A program made the position numbers and the translations under genes. From Levilactobacillus suantsaiihabitans (GTDB lineage Bacteria > Bacillota > Bacilli > Lactobacillales > Lactobacillaceae), in assembly GCF_004745505.1 (NCBI RefSeq), contig NZ_RKLX01000019.1, positions 1-53,060 on the forward strand: a stretch of DNA of 53,060 nucleotides, given 5' to 3'. Below, piece after piece: positions 24,006 through 32,845 of the stretch. Each line of letters opens with the position of its first letter. Positions within the stretch are counted from its first letter, which is position 1. Under the pieces are notes generated by a model that saw nothing but the letters and a program-made list of their open reading frames with translations, was not told where the DNA came from and did no database searches.

Positions 24006-26138
24006 TCATTGCGGCGCATCGGTCAGCGCCCAGGTGATCGTGCCCTGGTACTGACCGCTAAGTGAGGCGCTTTGCACGTGCAATAGGACGCCGGTGTCAT
24101 CGCGCCAACCGCCGGCCACATCGACCTCACCATCGGCCACGCTATCATCCGTCACGTGCGAATACACTGCGGTAGGGGTGGTCAAGATGGGGATGCGCTG
24201 GTAGTCAGTGACGTAGACCGGCTGGCCCACCAGTTGGGCGCCGTGCGCGTCCTTGGCGATAAAGGGGGTCGCCGCCGCGGTCAACGTCCACCGCTCACCG
24301 GTCCCGCGGGTATCCCGCACCGCGAGTTGCCACTGACCGGCACGTTTGACCAACTGGCTTTGCCCCGTTAGTCGCGTCGCTTGGAAATTTTCCTGTGGTG
24401 AGACCGTTGAAAATTTCAGCTCGCCAGCCACCGCGAGGGTGACGGTAACCGGTGCCGATTCATCCCCCATCGCCGTCACGGCTCGCAGGACCAGATTGTT
24501 GGTCCCACCCTGCAACTGCTTGGCCGTTAACGGGAGCGTAAACTGGCCGTCCTTGACCGGCACGTCCGGTAAGGCCTGACCGTTCAACACGGGCTTGACC
24601 CGTAATCCAGTCAGCGCCGGACTGACGGTCCCGGTCACCGTAGTAGCGGTCCCGGCTGCTAATTTAGCAGGATTGTCGCTAGTCACCTTCAAGTCTAGGT
24701 CGGCGTGCGGGTTGATGAAATACTTGGGACTATCGACCGCACACGTCTGCGTGGTGGACGTAAACGTACTGGTGACCGGCGCCACGGGTGTGCAGGCCGT
24801 CACCGTATCGACCTGCCCGACAACGCGAACGGTAGCTTGGCGATTGGCGGTGTTGAGCGCCTCACGCAGCCGCACCGAAAGCCGGTGATCCTTGACATCG
24901 CGCACCGATACCGTCTGCGGTGGCAAGTGGGCATCTTGGTAGGTGATGGTAATGGCTTCGGGCGTAAACGCCGTTGGCAGGGCCAAATTAGCCAAAATGT
25001 TTTGCCACGGCTGACGACCGTCCACGTATTTCAGCTGATAGTCGAGTTGGAGGCGATCACCGCCGAGTACCTGGCCGTTGGTCGTGAGTTCGCGGGCCTG
25101 CGACAGGTTGGTGGCCGTCAAATCGGCGTTCGCACTGACCAGCCCCGGAACATTTTCCAGGATCACCAGGTTGTTTTCCGCCTGACTGCCACTGGTCGCG
25201 GTGAATCCCCAACGCACCTCCCCCGTTTTGTGGGGGTCCAGCATGAAGGGAAAGACGCGCGCCTCATCATGGCGGCCCGGTTGCCGCTCGCCCGTAATCG
25301 GGTTACGGTCATCAAACGCGTACGACAGCGTTTCGGCGCGATAGTCCCACTTCAACGTCACATGGTGCCACTGCCCGTTCGCTAGGAAATCCGGGTGATT
25401 GACGTCCTCAATGACGCCATGGTGGACCATGTTGAAGTAGTAGTGCTTATGGTTCAGGAGCCCTTTGTCAAAGACCCGCTGGGTATAAGTCCGAGGATCA
25501 GCGGGAAAATTGTTGCCGATGTGGGGGCCATGCTCCGCGCCGTCAAACGCGTTGGCCTGGCCGACCGCGGACTTCCCCCAGTCGCCGTTGTAGCCCGTGT
25601 CAAACTCCAACGCCCAGCTATTTTGAATAGCCGTTTCGGCAAGTGCCTTCGGTTGGGACTGGTGGCGATCATTGTCGATGCCCCAGACCCCTACCGTTTC
25701 CGCTGGGATGGCATCCTTACTCTTGACCGGCATGGCCCCGATGCCGCGCCAGTCATTTTGCAGGACAAAGGCTACCCCGCCGGCTGACTTGACACCCTGG
25801 TCTCCCAGGTAGAGCCACGCCGAAATCGTCTGGTCGTGGTACAGGCTAAAGCTCCCCGCATCCAAGGACCACAGCGACCCGAACTGGTGCGTCCCGGACG
25901 TTAACGCCGCAACGTCGGTTCCGGGCGTCGCTTCATTTTTGCCATCCATAACGGTGGCTGAGCTCTTCTTTGTCGTCTCGGTTGTGACGAACGCATTGGT
26001 TTTGTCGAGGACGATGCCCTGCGGCGCCGTTGCCAATGCGTGATCTAAATCACTATCGGCGCGGGCAACAATGGGCGCACTCCCCAGACAAATCGCCAGT
26101 AACAACCAGCCAGCGCTTAACCACCGTTTAAACAACAC
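24006..26138 (-). CDS. WxL-domain surface protein with L-type lectin-like domain
   Basis: 710-residue secreted protein. Signal peptide about 1-27 (LLLAICLGSAPIVARA). An L-type (legume) lectin-like domain spans about 35-335, with GGVAFVLQNDWRGIGAM, ALEFDTGYNGDWG and the WHHVTLKWDYRAETLSYAFDD strand. Immunoglobulin-like/DUF11-like domains fill about 340-570. The C-terminal WxL domain (about 575-710) carries the two WxL motifs, WTLTAAATPF and TWALTDAP; this domain binds peptidoglycan non-covalently. It is the last gene of a three-gene surface cluster, 9 bases after the DUF916 gene. A likely role is carbohydrate binding at the cell surface. Confidence 0.88.
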   Translation of the reverse strand: MLFKRWLSAGWLLLAICLGSAPIVARADSDLDHALATAPQGIVLDKTNAFVTTETTKKSSATVMDGKNEATPGTDVAALTSGTHQFGSLWSLDAGSFSLYHDQTISAWLYLGDQGVKSAGGVAFVLQNDWRGIGAMPVKSKDAIPAETVGVWGIDNDRHQSQPKALAETAIQNSWALEFDTGYNGDWGKSAVGQANAFDGAEHGPHIGNNFPADPRTYTQRVFDKGLLNHKHYYFNMVHHGVIEDVNHPDFLANGQWHHVTLKWDYRAETLSYAFDDRNPITGERQPGRHDEARVFPFMLDPHKTGEVRWGFTATSGSQAENNLVILENVPGLVSANADLTATNLSQARELTTNGQVLGGDRLQLDYQLKYVDGRQPWQNILANLALPTAFTPEAITITYQDAHLPPQTVSVRDVKDHRLSVRLREALNTANRQATVRVVGQVDTVTACTPVAPVTSTFTSTTQTCAVDSPKYFINPHADLDLKVTSDNPAKLAAGTATTVTGTVSPALTGLRVKPVLNGQALPDVPVKDGQFTLPLTAKQLQGGTNNLVLRAVTAMGDESAPVTVTLAVAGELKFSTVSPQENFQATRLTGQSQLVKRAGQWQLAVRDTRGTGERWTLTAAATPFIAKDAHGAQLVGQPVYVTDYQRIPILTTPTAVYSHVTDDSVADGEVDVAGGWRDDTGVLLHVQSASLSGQYQGTITWALTDAPQ

Positions 26139-26147
26139 ACTTTCCTC

Positions 26148-27179
26148 CTATTGCAATGACTTTCTCTGTTGACGATTGCGGTAAATCAGGTAGCCGATGA
26201 CGGCCAGCAAGGCGACAATGATGAGCCCCAAGACCAGGTACAGCCAGTAATTTGGCCGCTTGGTTGGCGTAATCACCGTCTTATTGAGCCGTTTGACCGT
26301 CTTCTTGGCAATCGTAAAGTTACGGGTGAACTGCCAATTTTGTTTGCCCGCCTGAGCCGTTAAATGCAGGATGTACTGGCCCGCCGGCAGGTCTTTGTTG
26401 CCCCAAGGGATGGCGAAGTTAAAGTTACTGTTAGGCGCCATACCCATGTGGCTTTGTTGCTGGCTGATCAGCGGTTGCAATTGGCTTTGCTTCGCCTTCA
26501 TGACCTGCGCATTGACCTTCAAGCCGGACATAATGCCGGGTTCCGGATTTTGCAAATTGGCCGTGATGAAGTTACGACGGTTGAGCTGGGTCGCTCGAAC
26601 CTGGTGTAAGACCAGATTGGGCTTGACCAGTGCACCCTCACGCAATTCCACCCCGATCGCGTAAGCAAACGCATTTCTGATGGAAATGGGAACTTTCGGT
26701 TTAGCCGCCTTGCCTTGCAGTTGCGCCACATAGACGCCGCCGAGCAAGGTTCCCCGCACCGTTTTTTCAGGCATTTGTAACGTCAACACGACGGTCTTTT
26801 GCGCGTTGGCCGGCACCGTCACGCGTTGGCCGCTCGCCTTGGTGAAGAGTTCTTTCATCCCCACTTGAAGCGTTGGATCCAACTTAGGGTCGCTTTGGCT
26901 ATAGTCAATGACCCCGTTGTCGTTGGTCACCGCCTGATTGACGCTGACCGCGAACCGTTGCGTGGTGTTGCTGGTATTGCTGATGACGACCTTGAGCTGC
27001 TGTTGCTGACCCGGTTGCGTGTGCAAATCAAAATAGCTGACCTGCTTGCTCAACTGGTCGCTAGGCAATTCCGCCTTCACGGTGTACCCCACCGAACTGG
27101 CCGACGCGCTGGCCAGTTGCGCACCCCACGCCAACATGGCCACTAGTACTGCAAACAAAATTTTAAGTCCCCGCTGCAT
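26148..27179 (-). CDS. DUF916/DUF3324 WxL-interacting protein
   Basis: 343-residue membrane-anchored protein. Signal peptide about 1-26 (ends ASASASS). DUF916 runs about 30-150 (YFDLHTQPGQQQQLKVVISNTSNTTQRFAVSVNQA), DUF3324 about 160-300, then one membrane helix (YWLYLVLGLIIVALLAVIGYLIY, about 312-334) and a basic tail. Such proteins (CscA type) bind WxL proteins and peptidoglycan and anchor the surface complex. ATG 27177-27179 with GGGGGAG just upstream is the start; the frame extends to an upstream TTG that overlaps this SD. Confidence 0.9.
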   Translation of the reverse strand: MQRGLKILFAVLVAMLAWGAQLASASASSVGYTVKAELPSDQLSKQVSYFDLHTQPGQQQQLKVVISNTSNTTQRFAVSVNQAVTNDNGVIDYSQSDPKLDPTLQVGMKELFTKASGQRVTVPANAQKTVVLTLQMPEKTVRGTLLGGVYVAQLQGKAAKPKVPISIRNAFAYAIGVELREGALVKPNLVLHQVRATQLNRRNFITANLQNPEPGIMSGLKVNAQVMKAKQSQLQPLISQQQSHMGMAPNSNFNFAIPWGNKDLPAGQYILHLTAQAGKQNWQFTRNFTIAKKTVKRLNKTVITPTKRPNYWLYLVLGLIIVALLAVIGYLIYRNRQQRKSLQ

Positions 27180-27226
27180 ACTGACTCCCCCAATCAATCA
27201 GCGAAAAAGTCCTAACTCAGTTAACC

Positions 27227-27877
27227 TCATTGTGGCGTGTCACTTAATTGCCACGTCAACGTTGACGTGTAGGTCCCTGGCAATTGCCCTGAAGGAACCG
27301 TCAAATTGACATTGTCCATCGCGTAACTGGAATCCCAAATCCCTAAACCGCCTTTAGCAGGGGCACTAAAGACGACCTGGTTGTCACCAGACCCAGTCAG
27401 TGGAGCACTGTCCTGGGTTGGTGCCGTTGAAGGGTTGCCACTGTTACCAGCAGCGACGTCAGCGGTCCCCAAGGTCAATTGGGCTCCGCCTAACGTGTCA
27501 CCGTCAGCATCCGTAAATGGCGTGTTCTTCAACTGAACGGTCCACCCGGAAGACAGGCCGGGGTTAGAAACTTCTAGGGGTGCACTCAACGTACTTGCCG
27601 TGTAACTCCCATTTGACTTGCTGTTAGGCGCAATGTTGGCCCCAAAACCAATGTCAGGCGCCGAATCCAAGGAAATCGCCGCATTGGGACTCATGTCAAA
27701 TTCCGCCGTGGCAGTCGTGCTGTCACTGGTGACGGCCGATGAGCTACTGCTACTATCGCTGCTACTAGACGTGTCCGTCGTCGCAGCCAATGCAGGTGCA
27801 GCGCCCACTAATCCAACACCAATACTCAAAACAGCCAGACTACGCAGTAAAGTCACTTTTAATCTGCGTGTCATCAT
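27227..27877 (-). CDS. Small WxL-domain surface protein
   Basis: 216-residue secreted protein consisting of a signal peptide (about 1-32, ending APALAA), a Ser/Thr/Asp linker (about 33-65) and one WxL domain (about 66-216) with motifs WTVQLKN and LTWQLSDTP near the C-terminus. Two adjacent ATGs (27875-27877 and 27872-27874) follow AGAGAGGTGAGC; either may be used. It is the first gene of the cluster and the probable partner of the DUF916 protein. The LPxTG small subunit (CscD) found in many such clusters is absent here. Confidence 0.88.
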   Translation of the reverse strand: MMTRRLKVTLLRSLAVLSIGVGLVGAAPALAATTDTSSSSDSSSSSSAVTSDSTTATAEFDMSPNAAISLDSAPDIGFGANIAPNSKSNGSYTASTLSAPLEVSNPGLSSGWTVQLKNTPFTDADGDTLGGAQLTLGTADVAAGNSGNPSTAPTQDSAPLTGSGDNQVVFSAPAKGGLGIWDSSYAMDNVNLTVPSGQLPGTYTSTLTWQLSDTPQ

Positions 27878-28117
27878 GCTCACCTCTCTAAAATAAGTGC
27901 TACACTCCTCGCGCGACAACGCATGATATCGTTTAAAAATGTAGTCCATTGATTACCGGCTTTAGTGTAAACGAATGACCCTGGTAATGGCTGAGTCACC
28001 CAGCAAATGACCACCTAACTTGTTCCATGCCGGCCACTAGGTTCGCCGACCTTCATTCTCTATGATTGCTTTACGGACCAATCACTTGATCCAATTAAGA
28101 TAATACCTGCTCCCAAC

Positions 28118-28146
28118 AAAAAAGACCAGACTTTAGCTGGCCTTTC
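28118..28146 (-). terminator. Terminator of the 28159-28821 gene
   Basis: AAAGGCCAG-CTAAAGT-CTGGTCTTT on the minus strand, followed by a T tract (TTTTTTG). Confidence 0.75.
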
Positions 28147-28158
28147 GTATCTAGTCAT

Positions 28159-28821
28159 TTAATGGTGGTGACCGCTCACGGTTAAGGCTAGTAAGCCGTT
28201 TAACCATTCACGGGTCTGGTCATCGGGTGTCCCCTGAATCTGAAAGCCCATGGGTTCAAACAGCGCGTCGACGGCGGACCACTGGACCTGACCGTCTTGA
28301 AAGAAACTCTGCGTTAACCGCTCGCGTTGACTGGGCGTAATCGGCGTGGCCATCACAGTCAGTAAGTTCACCGCCAATTGGTCGGCAATGAGGCCCGCGT
28401 ACGCCGTAGCCGTCAGGGGTTTGACGATTTGCCGCCGGGTCGCCAACGGGACGACGGGCCCTTCGCGCAACAGTAGCTTTTGCCAGCGCATGACCTGCCC
28501 CGCTAACACGTAGTAAAATTGCCACGGCACCTGATTGCCAATGCGCTTGAGCGTCACCGCCGTCGTGGCCGCAATGTCCCACTGCACCTGCTGTTCGCCG
28601 GCGGCCATGGCGGTGGTCAGCCACTCGCTAAAGAAACGCTGGACCGTCGCGTCGACTAGCGGCGGTAACTTACTGCCCTGCACCAAGTGGTACCGACCCA
28701 ACAGAAAGTCTGCTACCTGGTCCCAGTTGATGGTATTGCCCGCTTGTTGTTGCTTGCGCCGCTTGAGTTGACGCAGTTGTTTCAGCCGGCTTGACTTGCC
28801 GTAATTGCCTGGACGACTCAT
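28159..28821 (-). CDS. Unrecognised 220-residue protein
   Basis: Soluble, probably all-alpha protein with no signal peptide or membrane segment. The N-terminus is very basic (RLKQLRQLKRRKQQQ, residues 12-26), suggesting nucleic-acid or membrane contact. The body contains several amphipathic helices and the segments NTINWDQVADFLLGRYHLV and PWQFYYVLAGQVMRWQKLLLREG. It ends in SGHHH. I do not recognise a family. The gene stands alone with its own terminator, GGGAGCG before the ATG, and codon use like its neighbours, so it is likely real. Confidence 0.7.
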   Translation of the reverse strand: MSRPGNYGKSSRLKQLRQLKRRKQQQAGNTINWDQVADFLLGRYHLVQGSKLPPLVDATVQRFFSEWLTTAMAAGEQQVQWDIAATTAVTLKRIGNQVPWQFYYVLAGQVMRWQKLLLREGPVVPLATRRQIVKPLTATAYAGLIADQLAVNLLTVMATPITPSQRERLTQSFFQDGQVQWSAVDALFEPMGFQIQGTPDDQTREWLNGLLALTVSGHHH

Positions 28822-28925
28822 GTTTGTTCGCTCCCTTTTCCTTTAGTCATGACAACATCATACCGCAAATCTGGCGGGATTTGAACTGCGGGCATTGCTG
28901 ACTCTGGCTGACGGGATAGTGGGGA

Positions 28926-29106
28926 GCTGGCCGCCTACCGCGGCGCGCAAGATGCGTTGGTACGCTGTGGGCGGACGGGTCGAGCCATAGGACGGTCTCG
29001 ACGCCTCGCTTTGAGCCGGAAATCACGTCTCAAAGACGCCAGTTCCCTAAACGGCATGGCCCGCGCCGTTAAGGGAACTCCCACGGCTGAACGCATCTTG
29101 CGCGCC
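28926..29106 (+). repeat. Structured intergenic repeat, copy D (module 1 only, covarying arms)
   Basis: Outer arms GGCGCGCAAGATGCGTT (28942-28958) and AACGCATCTTGCGCGCC (29090-29106) are perfectly complementary over 17 bp although the sequence differs from the GTTCGCCAAATATGGGTT arms of the other copies. Inner hairpins are CTTTGAG (29009-29015) with CTCAAAG (29029-29035), and AGTTCCCTAAACGGC (29041-29055) with GCCGTTAAGGGAACT (29065-29079; one mismatch, at the same place as in copy B). Beyond 29106, to about 29260, further small stems occur (GGCTGC/GCAGCC; ACCGAGTT/AACTCGGT) that do not align with module 2. Confidence 0.75.
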
Positions 29107-29298
29107 GCTCCCGGCTCCGGTAGCGGGTGTCAACAATATTGGTTTGAAACATCCGGATTGGCGGCTGCGGGTTAGCAGCCATGACTGTTGGTAGTGACGT
29201 GACCGAGTTCGACTATCGGCCATTCGACTGACAACTCGGTTCAATCCGACGCCTAGCTAGCAAAAGGTCAGACGATCAGCTAACATCACTCGTCAATT

Positions 29299-29333
29299 AA
29301 AAAAAACGACCGGGACACCTAGAGTCCCAGTCG
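29299..29333 (-). terminator. Terminator of the amino-acid permease gene
   Basis: CGACTGGGAC/GTCCCGGTCG on the minus strand with eight T. Confidence 0.85.
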
Positions 29334-29343
29334 CTCATCTTAC

Positions 29344-30717
29344 TTATTTATCATTATTCGCAGCCTTTTCGCGAGGCTGGTATTTCTTGAAGTAGATCAC
29401 GGTCATGATGGCCAAGAAGACCACGCCGACCAGGATGGAGACCCGCGTTTCGGGGTTCAGGAACATAAAGATCAGCGTGATGGCCAGGAATGCCAGCGTA
29501 ATGTAGTTGGACCACGGGGCGAACGGCATCTTGAACGGATGCTCGGCCATGTGCTGCTGGTTTTGCTTGCGGAACTCGATTTCGCTGACCAGAATCACGA
29601 ACCACGGTACCATCCCCGGCAAGACACTGGAACTGTACACCATGACGAAGATCTGGCTGGCGTCCTTGAAGAACATCGGCAAGACCACGTTGAGCACGAT
29701 CCCAATCGCAATCCCCAGTGAAATCGCGATAACGGAGTAAAAGGGCACCCCATGACGGTTCAGCAGCGTCACCTTGCGTGGCAACTGCCCCTTTTCCGCC
29801 AGGGTAAACGCCATCCGGCTGGCACTGTAAATCCCGGAGTTAGACCCGGATAAGGCCGCCGTGATGACCACGAAGTTGATGATGGAGGCCGCCGCGGTGA
29901 TCCCAATCTTGGCAAACGTTTGAACAAACGGTGAGCCGATTTGGTTCAGCTTATCCCACGGGTAGATGGAGACGATGACGAAGATGGCCCCCACGTAGAA
30001 GATCAGGATCCGCGCTACCGTCGAGCGAATCGCGGATACCAGAGTGTGTTGCGGGTTTTCCGCTTCCCCGGCCGTGACCCCAATCAGCTCGATGCCTTGA
30101 TACGACGCCAACACGATGGCCAGCGCGAAGATGAAGCCCTTGGCACCACCGGTGAAGAAGCCGCCGTGCGTCCACAGATTACTGATGCCGACCGCGTGAC
30201 CGCCGTTTCCAAAGCCAAATAAGATGACACCCAACCCAGCGATGATCATTAAGATAATGGTGACCACCTTGATCAAGGCAAACCAGAATTCGAGCTCCCC
30301 GAACATTTTAACGGAAATCAGGTTGGCGACACACAGGAAAGTGATGGCGATCAGGCCGGGAATCCAATCCGGCAGGTTCGGCCACCAGAAACGAAAATAC
30401 CCGCCCAGCGCAATCATTTCACTCATGCCGACCACGATGAACTGGAAGATGTTACTCCAGGCCGTCAAGAAGCCAAACACGGGATGCATGTATTCGGAAG
30501 CAAAGGTCGCAAACGACCCAGTGGTGGGATGGACGTACAGCATTTCGCCCAGCGCCCGCATAATTAAGTAGAGAAAAATACCAGAAATAATGTAAGCGAT
30601 GAGGACGGAAGGTCCCGTCCACTTGATGGTGGAACCAGACCCCATAAATAATCCAACGCCGATTGTACCGCCCAACGCAATCATCTGCATTTGGCGGGCA
30701 CTTAGTTTTCTCTGCAA
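29344..30717 (-). CDS. Amino-acid permease, APC superfamily (AAT family)
   Basis: 457-residue membrane transporter with 12 predicted spans. The N-terminal signature [20 protein letters not shown] (about 12-31) and the first-span/loop [25 protein letters not shown] are characteristic of proton-coupled amino-acid permeases such as GabP, LysP or Ans[16 protein letters not shown] (about 215-229) is the conserved cytoplasmic loop. The substrate cannot be assigned from sequence by eye. It stands alone, with a strong terminator behind it and AAAGAAGGAATTAG before the ATG. Confidence 0.92.
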   Translation of the reverse strand: MQRKLSARQMQMIALGGTIGVGLFMGSGSTIKWTGPSVLIAYIISGIFLYLIMRALGEMLYVHPTTGSFATFASEYMHPVFGFLTAWSNIFQFIVVGMSEMIALGGYFRFWWPNLPDWIPGLIAITFLCVANLISVKMFGELEFWFALIKVVTIILMIIAGLGVILFGFGNGGHAVGISNLWTHGGFFTGGAKGFIFALAIVLASYQGIELIGVTAGEAENPQHTLVSAIRSTVARILIFYVGAIFVIVSIYPWDKLNQIGSPFVQTFAKIGITAAASIINFVVITAALSGSNSGIYSASRMAFTLAEKGQLPRKVTLLNRHGVPFYSVIAISLGIAIGIVLNVVLPMFFKDASQIFVMVYSSSVLPGMVPWFVILVSEIEFRKQNQQHMAEHPFKMPFAPWSNYITLAFLAITLIFMFLNPETRVSILVGVVFLAIMTVIYFKKYQPREKAANNDK

Positions 30718-30871
30718 TCTAATTCCTTCTTTCTATGATTTGGATAATTAAAACTTCATGAGGAAAGGTTACCTGATTTGGCCCCTTTCCGCAATGTTTT
30801 TTTCGTAAATTTAGTAAGACACTGTTTCAGTATGCCGCAAAACCAGTTGGCTTTCAAACGTCTCTCGACAC

Positions 30872-30908
30872 AAAAAAGGCCGTTAACGGCGATGTACCGG
30901 TAACGGTC
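30872..30908 (-). terminator. Terminator of the GNAT gene
   Basis: GACCGTTA and TAACGGCC pair on the minus strand (one G:U), followed by TTTTTT. Confidence 0.75.
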
Positions 30909-30921
30909 TCGGGTGATTTTT

Positions 30922-31440
30922 TTAAAGAACTTTTTCGTAAACGAAGCAGACATCGTCTGGATGGTAAACGCCGACGATTTGGCCCGCCTTGACGAAACCG
31001 AATTTTTCAATCAAATGTTGCATCTTGGCGTTGTCGCGGTGCGTGTCGATCCGGATGCTTTCAGCTTCGGGATGATTCTTGGCGATGTAATCGAATAAGT
31101 CGCGGAACAACTGGGATGCGTAGCCCTTCCCTTGATGATGGGAGAAGATGGCGACCCGGTGAACCGTCACGTACTTATCGGTATCCTTTTGCCATTCACC
31201 TTGCAACGTATCGTAGGCGTGGTCTGGTGCTTCGATGACGGCAGCGACACCCAACGTTTCGTGGTCATCACTGTTGTAAATCACTGCCCGGCCGTCTTCG
31301 ATATCACCCTTGATAACGTTGCGGTTCGGGTATTCATTTTGCCATTGGTCGATGCCGGCATCGGCGAGTTGCTTCTTGCCGTCTTCGATAATGTCACAAA
31401 CTAAGTCTAATTCTTCAATCTTTGCTTTCCGTAAATACAT
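30922..31440 (-). CDS. GNAT-family N-acetyltransferase
   Basis: 172-residue cytoplasmic acetyltransferase. It begins MYLRKAKIEELDLVCDIIEDGKKQL. The acetyl-CoA site is VHRVAIFSHHQGKGYASQLF (about 93-112), containing the Q/RxxGxG/A element as HQGKGYA. The C-terminal strand FGFVKAGQIVGVYHPDDVCFVYEK is typical. The substrate is unknown. Monocistronic; GAGGTGA precedes the ATG. Confidence 0.9.
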   Translation of the reverse strand: MYLRKAKIEELDLVCDIIEDGKKQLADAGIDQWQNEYPNRNVIKGDIEDGRAVIYNSDDHETLGVAAVIEAPDHAYDTLQGEWQKDTDKYVTVHRVAIFSHHQGKGYASQLFRDLFDYIAKNHPEAESIRIDTHRDNAKMQHLIEKFGFVKAGQIVGVYHPDDVCFVYEKVL

Positions 31441-31539
31441 GGTGGTCTCACCTCATCTTAAATTTTTTCTTACTCAACTGAAGGTTGCAAGACGAAAATC
31501 AGCTGGCACTGCTGTTATCATGCGACTCATGATGCAAAC

Positions 31540-32085
31540 TGTTCGCCTACCGTTCGCCAAATATGGGTTGGAACCCTGGGGCGGACGGGCCGAGCCAAAA
31601 GGCGGTCTCAAAGTAGCCTCATAGCCGAAACGTGCGCCAACAGGCAACTGGTTCCGCTTAACACTGCTAGGCAAATAATCCAGAATCAGGATTATCCGCC
31701 TAGCACCGTTAATGCTCGCCAGTTAACCGCCTTTCGTCACACTCTTGTTAAGCGGCTGAACCCATATTTGGCGAACTCTCGGCTACGATAGTGCTTGCCA
31801 GTAACAGTCGGCTTAACCCCAGATAGCAGCTGCATTGACGACCAGTCTTTGATTAACACAGTGTTACTGATAATCGCTACCTTGCCGGAGACAGCTAGGG
31901 TGGAGCCGGCTGTGTCGGCGGTGTTACCTGGCGTTGTTTGCCAGGTTACAGCGCGGGACGACTTGAGAGACTGGCCGGTTTTTGCCAGGCTTTCAAGCGA
32001 ACCGGAAGACCGCTTCTCAGGCTGGAGGTGTTCCCCATAGCAGGCGGAACCCTGGCTGACGCAGGCGTCTGGTTTCACCAATTTT
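31540..32085 (+). repeat. Structured intergenic repeat, copy E (full length)
   Basis: Outer arms GTTCGCCAAATATGGGTT (31552-31569) and AACCCATATTTGGCGAAC (31759-31776) are a perfect 18-bp pair. Inside are CCGCTTAACA (31654-31663) with TGTTAAGCGG (31746-31755), and TGCTAGGC (31665-31672) with GCCTAGCA (31698-31705) capped by ATAATCC/GGATTAT. The CTTTGAG hairpin of other copies is deleted. Module 2 has ACCTGGC (31926-31932) with GCCAGGT (31940-31946), and CTTGAGAGACTGGC (31962-31975) with GCCAGGCTTTCAAG (31984-31997). It lies in plus orientation between two minus-strand genes. Confidence 0.8.
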
Positions 32086-32144
32086 AGGTGTCAGAACACC
32101 GCTGTCACGGCAGTCAACGTGCTAATTCTAGTTTCAACCTGCAG

Positions 32145-32591
32145 TTACTCAGCCAAGCTAGCTAAGACGCGCTTAGCCAGTTGGTCGACGCGGGCCCAGT
32201 CGGCGTCATCGGGATCTTGATCGATCTTGACCGAATCGGCGACCTGTTCGCCATTGCTGGCATTCAGCTGGATGGTCAGGTAATCCACGGCCCGGCCAAA
32301 ATGGATGTGCTTCTTCGAGCTAGAACCCAGCACGGCAAATTTTGTCCGCGCCAAGTCGACTTCTTTCAAGTCAGCAAAGAAGTCTTGGGCTTCATCCGGC
32401 AGGTCACCGTCGTGGAACGTGTAGCTGACCACGATGACGGCATCGTTAGCCAGTAAGTCAAAGGCATCGGCTTGCGATACCTCGGTGACTAACGTCTGCG
32501 CCTGAGAAGCCAGTTGCGCCTGCAAATGACCGGCAATCGCTTGGTTGCGGCCAGATTGACTGGCGTAAATGATTTGAATGGATGGTGTCAT
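32145..32591 (-). CDS. Flavodoxin
   Basis: 148-residue FMN-binding electron carrier. The phosphate-binding loop IIYASQSGRNQAIA (residues 7-20) and the later VIVVSYTFHDGDLPDEAQDFFADL and FAVLGSSSKKHIHFGRAVDYL segments fit short flavodoxins of the YkuN/MioC type. It is separated from fabV upstream by about 250 bases and is probably transcribed alone. The electron partner is unknown. Confidence 0.88.
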   Translation of the reverse strand: MTPSIQIIYASQSGRNQAIAGHLQAQLASQAQTLVTEVSQADAFDLLANDAVIVVSYTFHDGDLPDEAQDFFADLKEVDLARTKFAVLGSSSKKHIHFGRAVDYLTIQLNASNGEQVADSVKIDQDPDDADWARVDQLAKRVLASLAE

Positions 32592-32803
32592 AAGTTAAAA
32601 ATCCTCTCGATTCCACCAGTCTCCCCACAGTGGGCAAACTGGAAACTGCTAAGTATTATAGCCCTTTTTTCTCAGATTCCCTAGCAAAAAGCACCGTTTC
32701 TCGCCAATTTTTAATTGATGGCGGTTGCAAGCAAACCCCGGTGTAGCGCTACCAATCCCGCTCGTTCGTTGTGTCAACGACCTTTCCGACCGGCGCACCC
32801 AAT

Positions 32804-32835
32804 AAAAAAACGACACCGCGGTGGCAGTGTCGTTT
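32804..32835 (-). terminator. Terminator of fabV
   Basis: AAACGACAC and GTGTCGTTT pair on the minus strand, followed by TTTTTTT. Confidence 0.85.
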
Positions 32836-32845
32836 GAGCACTTGG

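Noticed and set aside
29047-29244. Short frames across the structured repeats (here copy D; also 2701-2928, 12190-12388, 23196-23378, 31474-31674)
   Set aside because: They occur on either strand wherever the repeat lies, have no SD, and are not conserved as frames between copies.
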